Shown in pieces: positions 24,718-32,392 of a stretch of DNA of 36,046 bases; positions within the stretch are counted from its first letter, which is position 1; each line of letters starts with the position of its first letter. Under the pieces are notes generated by a model. That model was given only the letters and a program-made list of their open reading frames with translations, had not been told where the DNA came from and ran no database searches. A program made the translations under genes and the position numbers. Source of the DNA: Nitriliruptoria bacterium (lineage in GTDB: Bacteria; Actinomycetota; Nitriliruptoria; Euzebyales; Egibacteraceae); NCBI GenBank assembly GCA_003550425.1, contig PUKE01000239.1, positions 1 to 36,046 on the forward strand, in the 5' to 3' direction.

Positions 24718-25122
24718 CTACTGCTCCCGTGCGCGGGACTGGTCGATGCGCTGGCGCAGGGCCGCCATCGCCTCGGGCTCGCTGCCGTCGTCCATCACGT
24801 CGACGAAGTAGCGCATCGCCGGCGCCGGGAAGGCGTCGACCAGCCAGTCCACCACCGAGGTGACGGTGCTGCGCGCGTACTCCTCGCGGGTGACCACGGG
24901 GCGGTAGCGATGGGCGAGACCCGAGGTGTCACGCTCGAGCAGGCCCTTGCTGGCCAGCCGCGTCATCGTGGTCATGACCGTGGTGTAGGCGATGTCGCGG
25001 TCGGCGGCGAGCTCGGCGTGGACCGCGCGGACGGTCGTGTCCTCCAGCCGCCACACCACCTCCATGACATCGGTCTCCAGCGGGCCGAGGAGCCCGCTCA
25101 GCTCGGGGGTCTGGTTGCCCAT
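24718..25122 (-). CDS. BlaI/MecI/CopY-family repressor
   Basis: Winged-helix DNA-binding repressor of 134 residues, usual for the family. The N-terminal winged helix (about 8-80) shows GPLETDVMEVVW, VRAVHAELAADRDIAYTTVMTTMTRLASKGLLERDTSG and HRYRPVVTREEY; the C-terminal dimerisation/cleavage part includes STVTSVVDWLVDAFPAPAMRYFVD. ATG 25122 (MGNQTPEL) has GGAGG upstream; the frame is open to 25206, but that extension covers the promoter. It precedes the M56 protease gene, its expected partner, which would cleave it. It probably represses its own operon, although I saw no clear TACA/TGTA-type dyad. No beta-lactamase gene is in the window. Confidence 0.92.
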   Translation of the reverse strand: MGNQTPELSGLLGPLETDVMEVVWRLEDTTVRAVHAELAADRDIAYTTVMTTMTRLASKGLLERDTSGLAHRYRPVVTREEYARSTVTSVVDWLVDAFPAPAMRYFVDVMDDGSEPEAMAALRQRIDQSRAREQ

Positions 25123-25176
25123 GGCTCGCCTCCGACTGCGTCTCGCCGTGCTCGTGCTGCGTCTGGCTCGACGAGG

Positions 25177-25182
25177 ATCGTA
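25177..25182 (-). promoter_or_regulatory. Candidate -10 element of the blaI operon (TACGAT)
   Basis: On the minus strand TACGAT reads 25182-25177, in a sequence containing GTGTACGATCC, about 55 bp before the blaI ATG. A weak -35 (TGTTCA) lies about 17 nt upstream. It falls just after the tpiA terminator, so blaI and the M56 gene probably have their own transcript. Confidence 0.4.
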
Positions 25183-25207
25183 CACCGTGCGCTGGGCGCT
25201 GAACATG

Positions 25208-25244
25208 GTCGTCGGCGAGGCCGGCGCACGGCCCCGCCGACGAC
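25208..25244 (-). terminator. Hairpin terminator after tpiA
   Basis: Stem of 15 pairs with a single mismatch: GTCGTCGGCG (25208-25217) pairs with 25235-25244, and GGCC (25219-25222) with 25230-25233, leaving a 7-nt loop. It begins 8 nt past the tpiA stop codon and separates the glycolytic genes from blaI. Confidence 0.7.
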
Positions 25245-25252
25245 CCGGCGGC

Positions 25253-26029
<777 letters not shown>

Positions 26030-26067
26030 GGCGTCCTCCTGTGGGTCGGGCTCGAGCGGTCAGGTGG

Positions 26068-26093
26068 GGTGGGCGGCCGGGCGGCCGCCCACC
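26068..26093 (-). terminator. Perfect 11-bp stem-loop between pgk and tpiA
   Basis: GGTGGGCGGCC (26068-26078) pairs exactly with 26083-26093 around a 4-nt loop, 10 nt after the pgk stop. As tpiA has no other evident promoter in the gap, it may be a partial terminator or an RNA processing/stability element. Confidence 0.5.
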
Positions 26094-26103
26094 GCGGGCG
26101 GGG

Positions 26104-27306
26104 TCAGCGCCGCAGCGCCGCGATGCCGGGCAGGTCGATGCCCTCCAGGAACTCCAGGGAGGCACCGCCGCCGGTCGAGATGTGCGACAGCTGGTCGGCC
26201 AGGCCGAGGCCGCGCACCGCGGCCGCGCTGTCGCCGCCACCGATGACGGTGAAGCCGTCGCTGCGCCCCACGGCCCGGGCCACGCCCTCGGTGCCCTTGG
26301 CGAAGGGCTCCCACTCGAACACGCCCATGGGGCCGTTCCACAGCACGCTGGCAGCGTCCGACAGGGCGCTCGCGTAGCGCTCCACGGTCTCGGGCCCGAT
26401 GTCGAGCCCCATCATCTCCGCGGGCACGCCGTCGGCGGGCACGGTGCGGTGCGCCGCGTCGGGGGCGAAGTCCTCCGCTGCGGTGACGTCGACGGGCAGC
26501 AGCAGCTCGACGCCGCGCTGCTCGGCGTCGGCCAGCAGCGAGCGGCAGGTCTCGAGCTGGTCGTCCTCGGTCTTGCTCGCGCCAACGTCGCCGCCGCGGG
26601 CGGCGATGAAGGTGTAGGCCATCGCCCCGCCGATCAGCAGGCGGTCCACGCGCGTGAGCAGGTTCTGGATGACCCCGAGCTTGTCGGAGACCTTGGCCCC
26701 GCCGAGGATCGCGACGAAGGGCCGGGCCGGGTCGTGGAGCAGGCCGCCCAGCGCCTTCACCTCGGCCTCGAGCAGGCGGCCCACGGCGACCTGGTCCACG
26801 CGGGCGGGCACGCCGGTCACGCTCGCGTGCGCCCGGTGAGCGGCGCCGAACGCGTCGTCGACGTAGACGTCGGCGAAGGCGGCGAGCGCCGCGGCGAGGT
26901 CCTCGTCGCCCTTCTCCTCGCCCGGCTCGAAGCGCAGGTTCTCCAGCAGGGCCACGTCGCCGTCGCCGAGCGCGTCCACGGCGGCGCGCGCGTCCTCGCC
27001 GACCACGTCGCGGGCGGCGCGCACGGGGGTGCCGAGCGCCTCGCCGAGCGCGCGCGCCACGGGCTCGAGGCGCAGGCCCTCCGTGACCTTGCCCTTCGGG
27101 CGGCCGAGGTGCGAGCACAGCACGACGCGCGCGCCCGCGTCGCGCAGCTCGCGGATGGTCGGCAGCGACGCCTCGATGCGCAGGGCATCGGCGACCTGGG
27201 GCGGGTCGTCGTCGGTGAGCGGGACGTTCAGGTCGCAGCGGACCAGCACGCGCTGGCCGGCGACGTCGAGGTCATCGAGGGTGGGCAGGCCGAGGTCCTC
27301 TGCCAT
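26104..27306 (-). CDS. pgk: Phosphoglycerate kinase
   Basis: ATP-forming step of glycolysis: 1,3-bisphosphoglycerate plus ADP to 3-phosphoglycerate. 400 residues. Seen: substrate-binding [35 protein letters not shown] and [15 protein letters not shown] in the N-domain; [24 protein letters not shown] and the nucleotide loop [11 protein letters not shown] and [13 protein letters not shown] in the C-domain. ATG 27306 follows AGGAGG; the frame remains open to 27450 through the gap-pgk spacer, which is rejected as coding. Confidence 0.97.
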   Translation of the reverse strand: MAEDLGLPTLDDLDVAGQRVLVRCDLNVPLTDDDPPQVADALRIEASLPTIRELRDAGARVVLCSHLGRPKGKVTEGLRLEPVARALGEALGTPVRAARDVVGEDARAAVDALGDGDVALLENLRFEPGEEKGDEDLAAALAAFADVYVDDAFGAAHRAHASVTGVPARVDQVAVGRLLEAEVKALGGLLHDPARPFVAILGGAKVSDKLGVIQNLLTRVDRLLIGGAMAYTFIAARGGDVGASKTEDDQLETCRSLLADAEQRGVELLLPVDVTAAEDFAPDAAHRTVPADGVPAEMMGLDIGPETVERYASALSDAASVLWNGPMGVFEWEPFAKGTEGVARAVGRSDGFTVIGGGDSAAAVRGLGLADQLSHISTGGGASLEFLEGIDLPGIAALRR

Positions 27307-27398
27307 GGCGCCTCCTGGGGTCGTCGAGGGCTGGGGTTCCAGGGCCCCGCGCGCGGCGAGGCCGTCGCGGACGGGCCCACGAGGGGCGCCGACCGCGA

Positions 27399-27423
27399 GG
27401 GCCCGCGCTCGCCGCGCGGGCCC
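27399..27423 (-). terminator. Perfect 10-bp stem-loop between gap and pgk
   Basis: GGGCCCGCGC (27399-27408) pairs exactly with 27414-27423 around a 5-nt loop, 31 nt after the gap stop and inside a 147-bp spacer. It may reduce read-through from gap into pgk or stabilise the gap message. No other structure was recognised in this spacer. Confidence 0.45.
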
Positions 27424-27453
27424 GGGGCGCGCGGGGCGCGCCCGGCGCACTCG

Positions 27454-28455
27454 CTAGAGGTGCGCGCCCATCAGCAGCGCGAGGTCGACGCAGCGGTCGG
27501 CGTAGCCGGCCTCGTTGTCGTACCAGCCGAGGATCTTGACCGAGCGGCCCTTGGTCATGGTCTCGCTGCTGTCGAACACCAGGCTGTGGGGGTTGCCGAT
27601 GATGTCGACGCTGACCAGGGGGTCCTCGGTGTACTCGACGACGCCGCTCATGCCCTGGGCGGCGGTGCGGAACGCCTCGTTGACCTCCTCGGCGGTGACC
27701 TCGCGCGAGACGATCGCGTTGAGGTCGGTGAGGGAGCCATCGATCACCGGGACGCGCATCGCGAGCCCGTCGAGCTTGCCGTCCAGGTGCGGCAGCACCA
27801 GGCCCACGGCGCGCGCCGCACCGGTCGAGGTGGGCACGATCGACTGCGCGGCAGCGCGCGCACGGCGCAGGTCCTTGTGGGGCGCGTCCTGCAGTCGCTG
27901 GTCCGCGGTGTAGGCGTGGATGGTGGTCATGAAGCCCTGCTCGAGCCCGAAGGCGTCGTCGAGGACCTTGGCCATCGGCGCCACGCAGTTGGTGGTGCAG
28001 CTGGCGTTGGAGACGATGTCGTGGCGCGCGGGGTCGTAGTCGCTGTCGTTGACGCCCATCACGAAGGTCTGGTCGACGCCCTTGCCCGGCGCCGAGATGA
28101 TGACCTTCTTGGCGCCGGCCTCGAGGTGCGCGGCGGCCTTGTCGCGCTGGGTGAACAGGCCGGTCGACTCGATCACGACGTCGGCGCCGAGCTGCTTCCA
28201 CGGCAGGCTCGCCGGGTCCTTCTCGGCGGTGACGGGGATCTCGGCGTCCCCGACCTTGAGGCCCTTGTCGGTGACCTCGACGGGCACGTCGAGGCGGCCG
28301 TGCACGCTGTCGTAGCGCAGGAGATGGGCGAGCGTGCCGGCGTCGGTGATGTCGTTGATGCCGACGATCTGCAGGTCGGCGTCCTTGACGAGCGCCGCGC
28401 GGAGCACGGTGCGGCCGATGCGTCCGAAGCCGTTGATGCCGATGCGAGTGGTCAT
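27454..28455 (-). CDS. gap: Glyceraldehyde-3-phosphate dehydrogenase
   Basis: Oxidative phosphorylation of glyceraldehyde 3-phosphate with NAD+. 333 residues. Seen: Rossmann motif INGFGRIGR at the N-terminus, GINDITD (N34-D35), which suggests NAD rather than NADP preference, catalytic C153 in SNASCTTNC, H180 in TTIHAYT, and the C-terminal WYDNEAGYADR. ATG 28455 is preceded by AGAGGGGG. The gap to yvcK is only 72 bp, where actinobacteria normally carry whiA. A TAGGAT at 28530-28525 may serve as a -10 for gap. Confidence 0.97.
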   Translation of the reverse strand: MTTRIGINGFGRIGRTVLRAALVKDADLQIVGINDITDAGTLAHLLRYDSVHGRLDVPVEVTDKGLKVGDAEIPVTAEKDPASLPWKQLGADVVIESTGLFTQRDKAAAHLEAGAKKVIISAPGKGVDQTFVMGVNDSDYDPARHDIVSNASCTTNCVAPMAKVLDDAFGLEQGFMTTIHAYTADQRLQDAPHKDLRRARAAAQSIVPTSTGAARAVGLVLPHLDGKLDGLAMRVPVIDGSLTDLNAIVSREVTAEEVNEAFRTAAQGMSGVVEYTEDPLVSVDIIGNPHSLVFDSSETMTKGRSVKILGWYDNEAGYADRCVDLALLMGAHL

Positions 28456-28527
28456 GAGGAAGGCCCCCTCTGAACGCGGTGACGGAAGTGCGGTCAGGCC
28501 GGTCGGCGGTGCCGGCCGTGAGCGATC

Positions 28528-29529
28528 CTACCCGGGGGCTGTCCCCTGGCCACGTGCCGATCGGGCCGCGCGCTCGGACCGGGCGACCCCGAGCGCGTCG
28601 GCGAGGACCGCGGCGAGCGCGCCCTCGTCGTGCACCCGCCCCGGGCTGCCGTCCTCGCGGCGTGCCAGCAGATCCGCGCGTCGCACCGTCCGCGCGATCG
28701 GATCGCGGACCTCGGCGCCGAGCGGCTCGGCGGGCGGCGGCGCGGGTGGGCCGTCGTGGACGATGACCGGGTCGAGGACGAGACCGGGCACGTGTGCGCG
28801 CAGCGCAGCCAGGTGCTCGTCGGCGCTCAGGGAGCGCGTCTCGCCGGGCTGGGTGCTGACGTTGAGCACGTGGGCCACGCGCGGCGCGGCGGCGACCGCC
28901 TCGGCCACGGCGGGCACGAGCAGCGTGGCGATCACGCTCGTGAACAGGCTGCCGGGCCCGAGGACCACGAGGTCGGCGTGGGCGAGGGCCTCCAGCGCGG
29001 CCACGCAGGCCGGCGGGGCTGGCGGGTCGAGCCAGACCCGGCCGATGCGCCGGCCCGCCGAGGTGAGCTGGGCCTGGCCCACCAGCACCTCGTCGCCCAC
29101 CTGCCCGCACAGCCGCACGGGGGCCCGGGTGGCCGGGCGGACGCGACCCACGCAGCCGAGCAGCGTCCCGGCCTCGTCGAGGGCGGCGACCACGTCACCG
29201 CCCCGGCGCTCGGCGAGCGCCAGGAGCACGAGGTTGCCCAGCGCGTGTCCCTGCAGGTCGCCGGCGCCGAAGCGGTGGGCGAGGAGGCTGGCGAGGCGCT
29301 CCTCGCGGGCCAGCGCCAGCAGCGCCCGGCGCGCGTCGCCCGGCGGCACGATGCCGTGCTCGCGGCGCAGGCGGCCGCTCGAGCCGCCGTCGTCGGCGGC
29401 GGTGACCACCGCGGTCCGCTCGACCGGCAGGCGGCGCAGCGCGCCCAAGAGGCGGGCGAGGCCGTGACCGCCGCCCACGGCGACCACGTGGGGCCTCGGG
29501 GCGGGCGCCTGCGCGTGACCCGGGCTCAT
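28528..29529 (-). CDS. yvcK: YvcK/CofD-like protein (gluconeogenesis factor family)
   Basis: 333 residues, CofD-like Rossmann fold. Members bind UDP-sugars and influence carbon metabolism and cell-wall synthesis. Seen: N-terminal VVAVGGGHGLARLLGALR, VVTAADDGGSSGRLRREHG, PPGDARRALLAL, the GALGN-type HALGNLVLLAL, and VVLGPGSLFTSVIATLLVP. ATG 29529 has GAGGAG within the end of rapZ and starts 4 nt after its stop, so the two are translationally linked. It stands in the usual place between rapZ and the (here missing) whiA. Confidence 0.93.
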   Translation of the reverse strand: MSPGHAQAPAPRPHVVAVGGGHGLARLLGALRRLPVERTAVVTAADDGGSSGRLRREHGIVPPGDARRALLALAREERLASLLAHRFGAGDLQGHALGNLVLLALAERRGGDVVAALDEAGTLLGCVGRVRPATRAPVRLCGQVGDEVLVGQAQLTSAGRRIGRVWLDPPAPPACVAALEALAHADLVVLGPGSLFTSVIATLLVPAVAEAVAAAPRVAHVLNVSTQPGETRSLSADEHLAALRAHVPGLVLDPVIVHDGPPAPPPAEPLGAEVRDPIARTVRRADLLARREDGSPGRVHDEGALAAVLADALGVARSERAARSARGQGTAPG

Positions 29530-29533
29530 CGGC

Positions 29534-30433
29534 TCACTCCTCGAGGCGGTCCCGGTGGTCGACCTGCACGGGCACGCCGAGCGCCCGGATGCGCTGCGCG
29601 ATCTCCTCGCCGAGGACCACCGAGCGGTGCTTGCCCCCGGTGCAGCCGACGGCGACCGTGAGGTAGCGCTTCCCCTCCTGCTGGAAGGCCGGCACCATCA
29701 GGTCGAGCAGGCCGCCGAGGCGCTCGAGGAACGCCACCGCCGTGTCGTCGCCGAGCACGTACTCCCGCACCGGCGCGTCGAGCCCGGTGTGGGGACGCAG
29801 CCGCTCCTCCCAGTGGGGGTTGGGCAGGAAGCGGACGTCGAGCACGAGGTCGGCGTCGCGTGGCGTGCCGTGCTTGAACCCGAAGGTCACCACGTGCGCC
29901 GACAGCCCCTGGTGGTCGCTGGCCGCGAAGACGTCCACGAGGCGATCGCGCAGCTGGTGGACGGTGACGCTGGTGGTGTCGATGACGAGGTCGGCCTCGG
30001 CGCGCAGGTCGCGGAGCAGCTCGCGCTCGCGGGCCACGCCGTCGGCGACGCGGTCGTCGCCGGCCAGGGGATGGGTGCGGCGCGCCTCGGTGAAGCGCGC
30101 GAGCAGCGCCTCGTCGCTGGCGTCCAGGAACAGCACCCGCAACGGGATGTCGCGCCCGCGGAGCTCCTCCAGCGTGGCCCGCAGGTCGCCGAACAGCTGG
30201 CGTCCGCGCACGTCCACCACGAGCGCGATGCGGCCCAGCGCCGCCCCGGGGCGGGCCGCGAGCTCGAACACCCGCCCGATCAGCGTCGGCGGGAGGTTGT
30301 CGATCACGAAGAAGTCGAGGTCCTCCAGCACCTTCGCGGTGGTGGTGCGACCCGCCCCCGACATCCCGGTGATGATCACGAGCTCGGGGGCCTCGGCGGG
30401 GCTGGGCGCCTCGCGCCCGCTGGGAGGGCTCAT
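29534..30433 (-). CDS. rapZ: RapZ family nucleotide-binding protein
   Basis: P-loop protein of about 299 residues; in Escherichia coli RapZ is an RNA adaptor controlling glucosamine-6-phosphate synthase, while the actinobacterial role is unsettled. Seen: Walker A ITGMSGAGRTTTAKVLEDL (Thr where the family usually has Ser), FVIDNLPPTL, LVVDVRGR, LFLDASDEALLARF, RRTHPL, FGFKHGTPRDADLVLDVRFLPNP, and the C-terminal VAVGCTGGKHRSV. ATG 30433 is preferred because GAGG lies 9 nt upstream; ATG 30442 is adjacent to that site. It follows uvrC after 36 nt. Confidence 0.95.
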   Translation of the reverse strand: MSPPSGREAPSPAEAPELVIITGMSGAGRTTTAKVLEDLDFFVIDNLPPTLIGRVFELAARPGAALGRIALVVDVRGRQLFGDLRATLEELRGRDIPLRVLFLDASDEALLARFTEARRTHPLAGDDRVADGVARERELLRDLRAEADLVIDTTSVTVHQLRDRLVDVFAASDHQGLSAHVVTFGFKHGTPRDADLVLDVRFLPNPHWEERLRPHTGLDAPVREYVLGDDTAVAFLERLGGLLDLMVPAFQQEGKRYLTVAVGCTGGKHRSVVLGEEIAQRIRALGVPVQVDHRDRLEE

Positions 30434-30469
30434 CGTGGCCATCCTCGCACGCGCGAGGCCTCGCGGTGG

Positions 30470-32347
30470 TCAGGCCTGGCGCAGGTGGCTGGCGATGGTC
30501 TCGGCCAGCGCCTGGCTGATGCCCTCGACCTCGGTCAGCTCCTCGACCGAGGCGGCGCGCACGCGCTCGAGGGTCCCGAAGTGCGCGAGGAGCGCCTGGC
30601 GTCGGGCGGGGCCCACGCCGGGGACCTCGTCGAAGGCGGACTCGGTCATCCGCTTGCCCCGCACGGTGCGGTGATAGCGGACCGCGAACCGGTGCGCCTC
30701 GTCACGCACGCGCTGGAGCAGGAACAGGGCCTCGCTGCCGCGCGGCAGCAGCACCGGCTCGTCGCGGTCGGGCAGGAAGACCTCCTCGAGCCGCTTGGCG
30801 AGCGCCGCGAGGGACGGGCCGTCCACGCCCAGCTCCTCGAGCGCGGCGGCCGCGGCCCCCAGCTGCCCCTTGCCGCCGTCGATGAGCACCAGGTCGGGCA
30901 TCCGCGCGAACTTGCTCTCGTCGCCCTCGTCCTGCTCCGACAGGAGCCGGCGGAAGCGTCGGGTGATGACCTCGTGCATCATCGCGAAGTCGTCCTGGCC
31001 GGTCACGCCGCGGATCTTGAAGCGCCGGTACTCCGACTTGCGGGGCAGGGCGTCCTCCAGCACGACCATCGAGCCGACGCTGTCGCGACCCTGCAGCGTG
31101 GAGATGTCGTAGGCCTCGATGCGCAGGGGCGCCTCGGGCAGCGCGAGCGCCTCCTGGAGCTCCTTGAGCGACTGGCTGCGCGCGTTGAAGTCCTTGGCGC
31201 GCTTGAGGCGGTGCTGATGGAACGCCTCGACGGCGTTCTCGCGCACGGTCTCGAGGAACGTGCGCTTGTGCCCGCGCTGGGGCACCCGCACGCGCACGGC
31301 CCCGGACTGTCCGCGCGCCTCTCGGCGGATGTCGGTGAGGGCCTGCTCGAGCGTCTCGCGGTCCGGGGGCTCCTCGGGCACCAGGATCTGCCGCGGGAGC
31401 TCCTCGGCGCGCTCGGAGGCCAGCTGCAGCAGGAAGCGTCCGAGCAGCTCGCCGGTGGACAGCGCCTCGACGCGGTCTGCGGTCCAGCCCTTGCGCCCCA
31501 CCACGCGTCCCTTGCGGACGTAGAACGCCTGGAAGGCGGCCTCGAGCTCGTCGGCGTGGAAGTGGACGGCGTCGAAGTCCTCGCGGGAGTCGGCCGCCAT
31601 CTGCTGCTTGGCCAGGGCGGTCTCCACGGCCTGGAGCTGGTCGCGCAGCCGCGCGGCCGCCTCGAAGTTGAGGCGCTCGGCCTCGGCGTGCATCTGGTCG
31701 CGCAGCTCCTCGAGCACCGCGTCGGTGTCGCCCTCCAGGAAGCCGATGAGCCCGTCGACGAGCTCGCGGTGCTCCTCCGGGGTCACCTTGCCGACGCAGG
31801 GCGCCGAGCAGCGACCGATGTGATGCAGCAGGCAGGGACGGCCGGCGCGCTCGCAGCGGTCGTAGACGCCCTGCGAGCAGGTCCGCACCGGGTAGACGCG
31901 CAGCAGCAGGTCGAGCGTCTCGCGGATGGCGTAGGCGTGCGCGTAGGGCCCGAAGTAGCGGGTCCCGTCGCGCTTGGGGTTGCGCCGCACCATCGCGCGG
32001 GGCACGTCCTCGCCGAGGGTGATGGCGAGGTAGGGATAGCTCTTGTCGTCGGTGTAGCGGACGTTGTAGCGCGGGCGATGGCGCTTGATGAGGTTGTACT
32101 CGAGGTGGAGGGCGGCCACCTCGCTGTCGGTCACGATCCACTCGACGTCCCGCGCGACCTCCAGCATCGCCCGGGTGCGCTCGTGCAGCCCGCTCCAGTC
32201 GGCGAAGTAGCTCGACAGCCGGGCCCGCAGGCTCTTGGCCTTGCCGACGTAGATGACGCGGCCGTGACGGTCGCGCCATAGGTAGCAGCCGGGATCGGTG
32301 GGAATGGTCCCGGGGTCGGGCTTGAAGGCGGTCGCAGGGTTGCCCAT
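30470..32347 (-). CDS. uvrC: Excinuclease ABC subunit C
   Basis: Makes both incisions in nucleotide excision repair. 625 residues. N-terminal GIY-YIG nuclease (DPGCYLWRDRHGRVIYVGKAKSLRARL, about 18-45), a cysteine cluster typical of the UvrC iron-sulfur site (CSQGVYDRC and PCLLHHIGRCSAPC, about 158-185), a UvrB-interaction UVR motif (about 205-240), the RNase H-like nuclease (EAYDISTLQGRDSVGSM, VLIDGGKGQLGAA, DEAHRFAVRYHR), and C-terminal helix-hairpin-helix repeats (VPGVGPARRQALLAHFG). ATG 32347 has a poor ribosome binding site but gives the expected N-terminus. Confidence 0.97.
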   Translation of the reverse strand: MGNPATAFKPDPGTIPTDPGCYLWRDRHGRVIYVGKAKSLRARLSSYFADWSGLHERTRAMLEVARDVEWIVTDSEVAALHLEYNLIKRHRPRYNVRYTDDKSYPYLAITLGEDVPRAMVRRNPKRDGTRYFGPYAHAYAIRETLDLLLRVYPVRTCSQGVYDRCERAGRPCLLHHIGRCSAPCVGKVTPEEHRELVDGLIGFLEGDTDAVLEELRDQMHAEAERLNFEAAARLRDQLQAVETALAKQQMAADSREDFDAVHFHADELEAAFQAFYVRKGRVVGRKGWTADRVEALSTGELLGRFLLQLASERAEELPRQILVPEEPPDRETLEQALTDIRREARGQSGAVRVRVPQRGHKRTFLETVRENAVEAFHQHRLKRAKDFNARSQSLKELQEALALPEAPLRIEAYDISTLQGRDSVGSMVVLEDALPRKSEYRRFKIRGVTGQDDFAMMHEVITRRFRRLLSEQDEGDESKFARMPDLVLIDGGKGQLGAAAAALEELGVDGPSLAALAKRLEEVFLPDRDEPVLLPRGSEALFLLQRVRDEAHRFAVRYHRTVRGKRMTESAFDEVPGVGPARRQALLAHFGTLERVRAASVEELTEVEGISQALAETIASHLRQA

Positions 32348-32392
32348 CGCAGGGGCGATTGTGGCACCCGGTCGCGGCTCGGGCGGCGTCGG

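Noticed and set aside
29555-32281. 908-codon open frame on the plus strand opposite rapZ and uvrC
   Set aside because: Shadow of the real minus-strand genes, with no ribosome binding site or recognisable domain.
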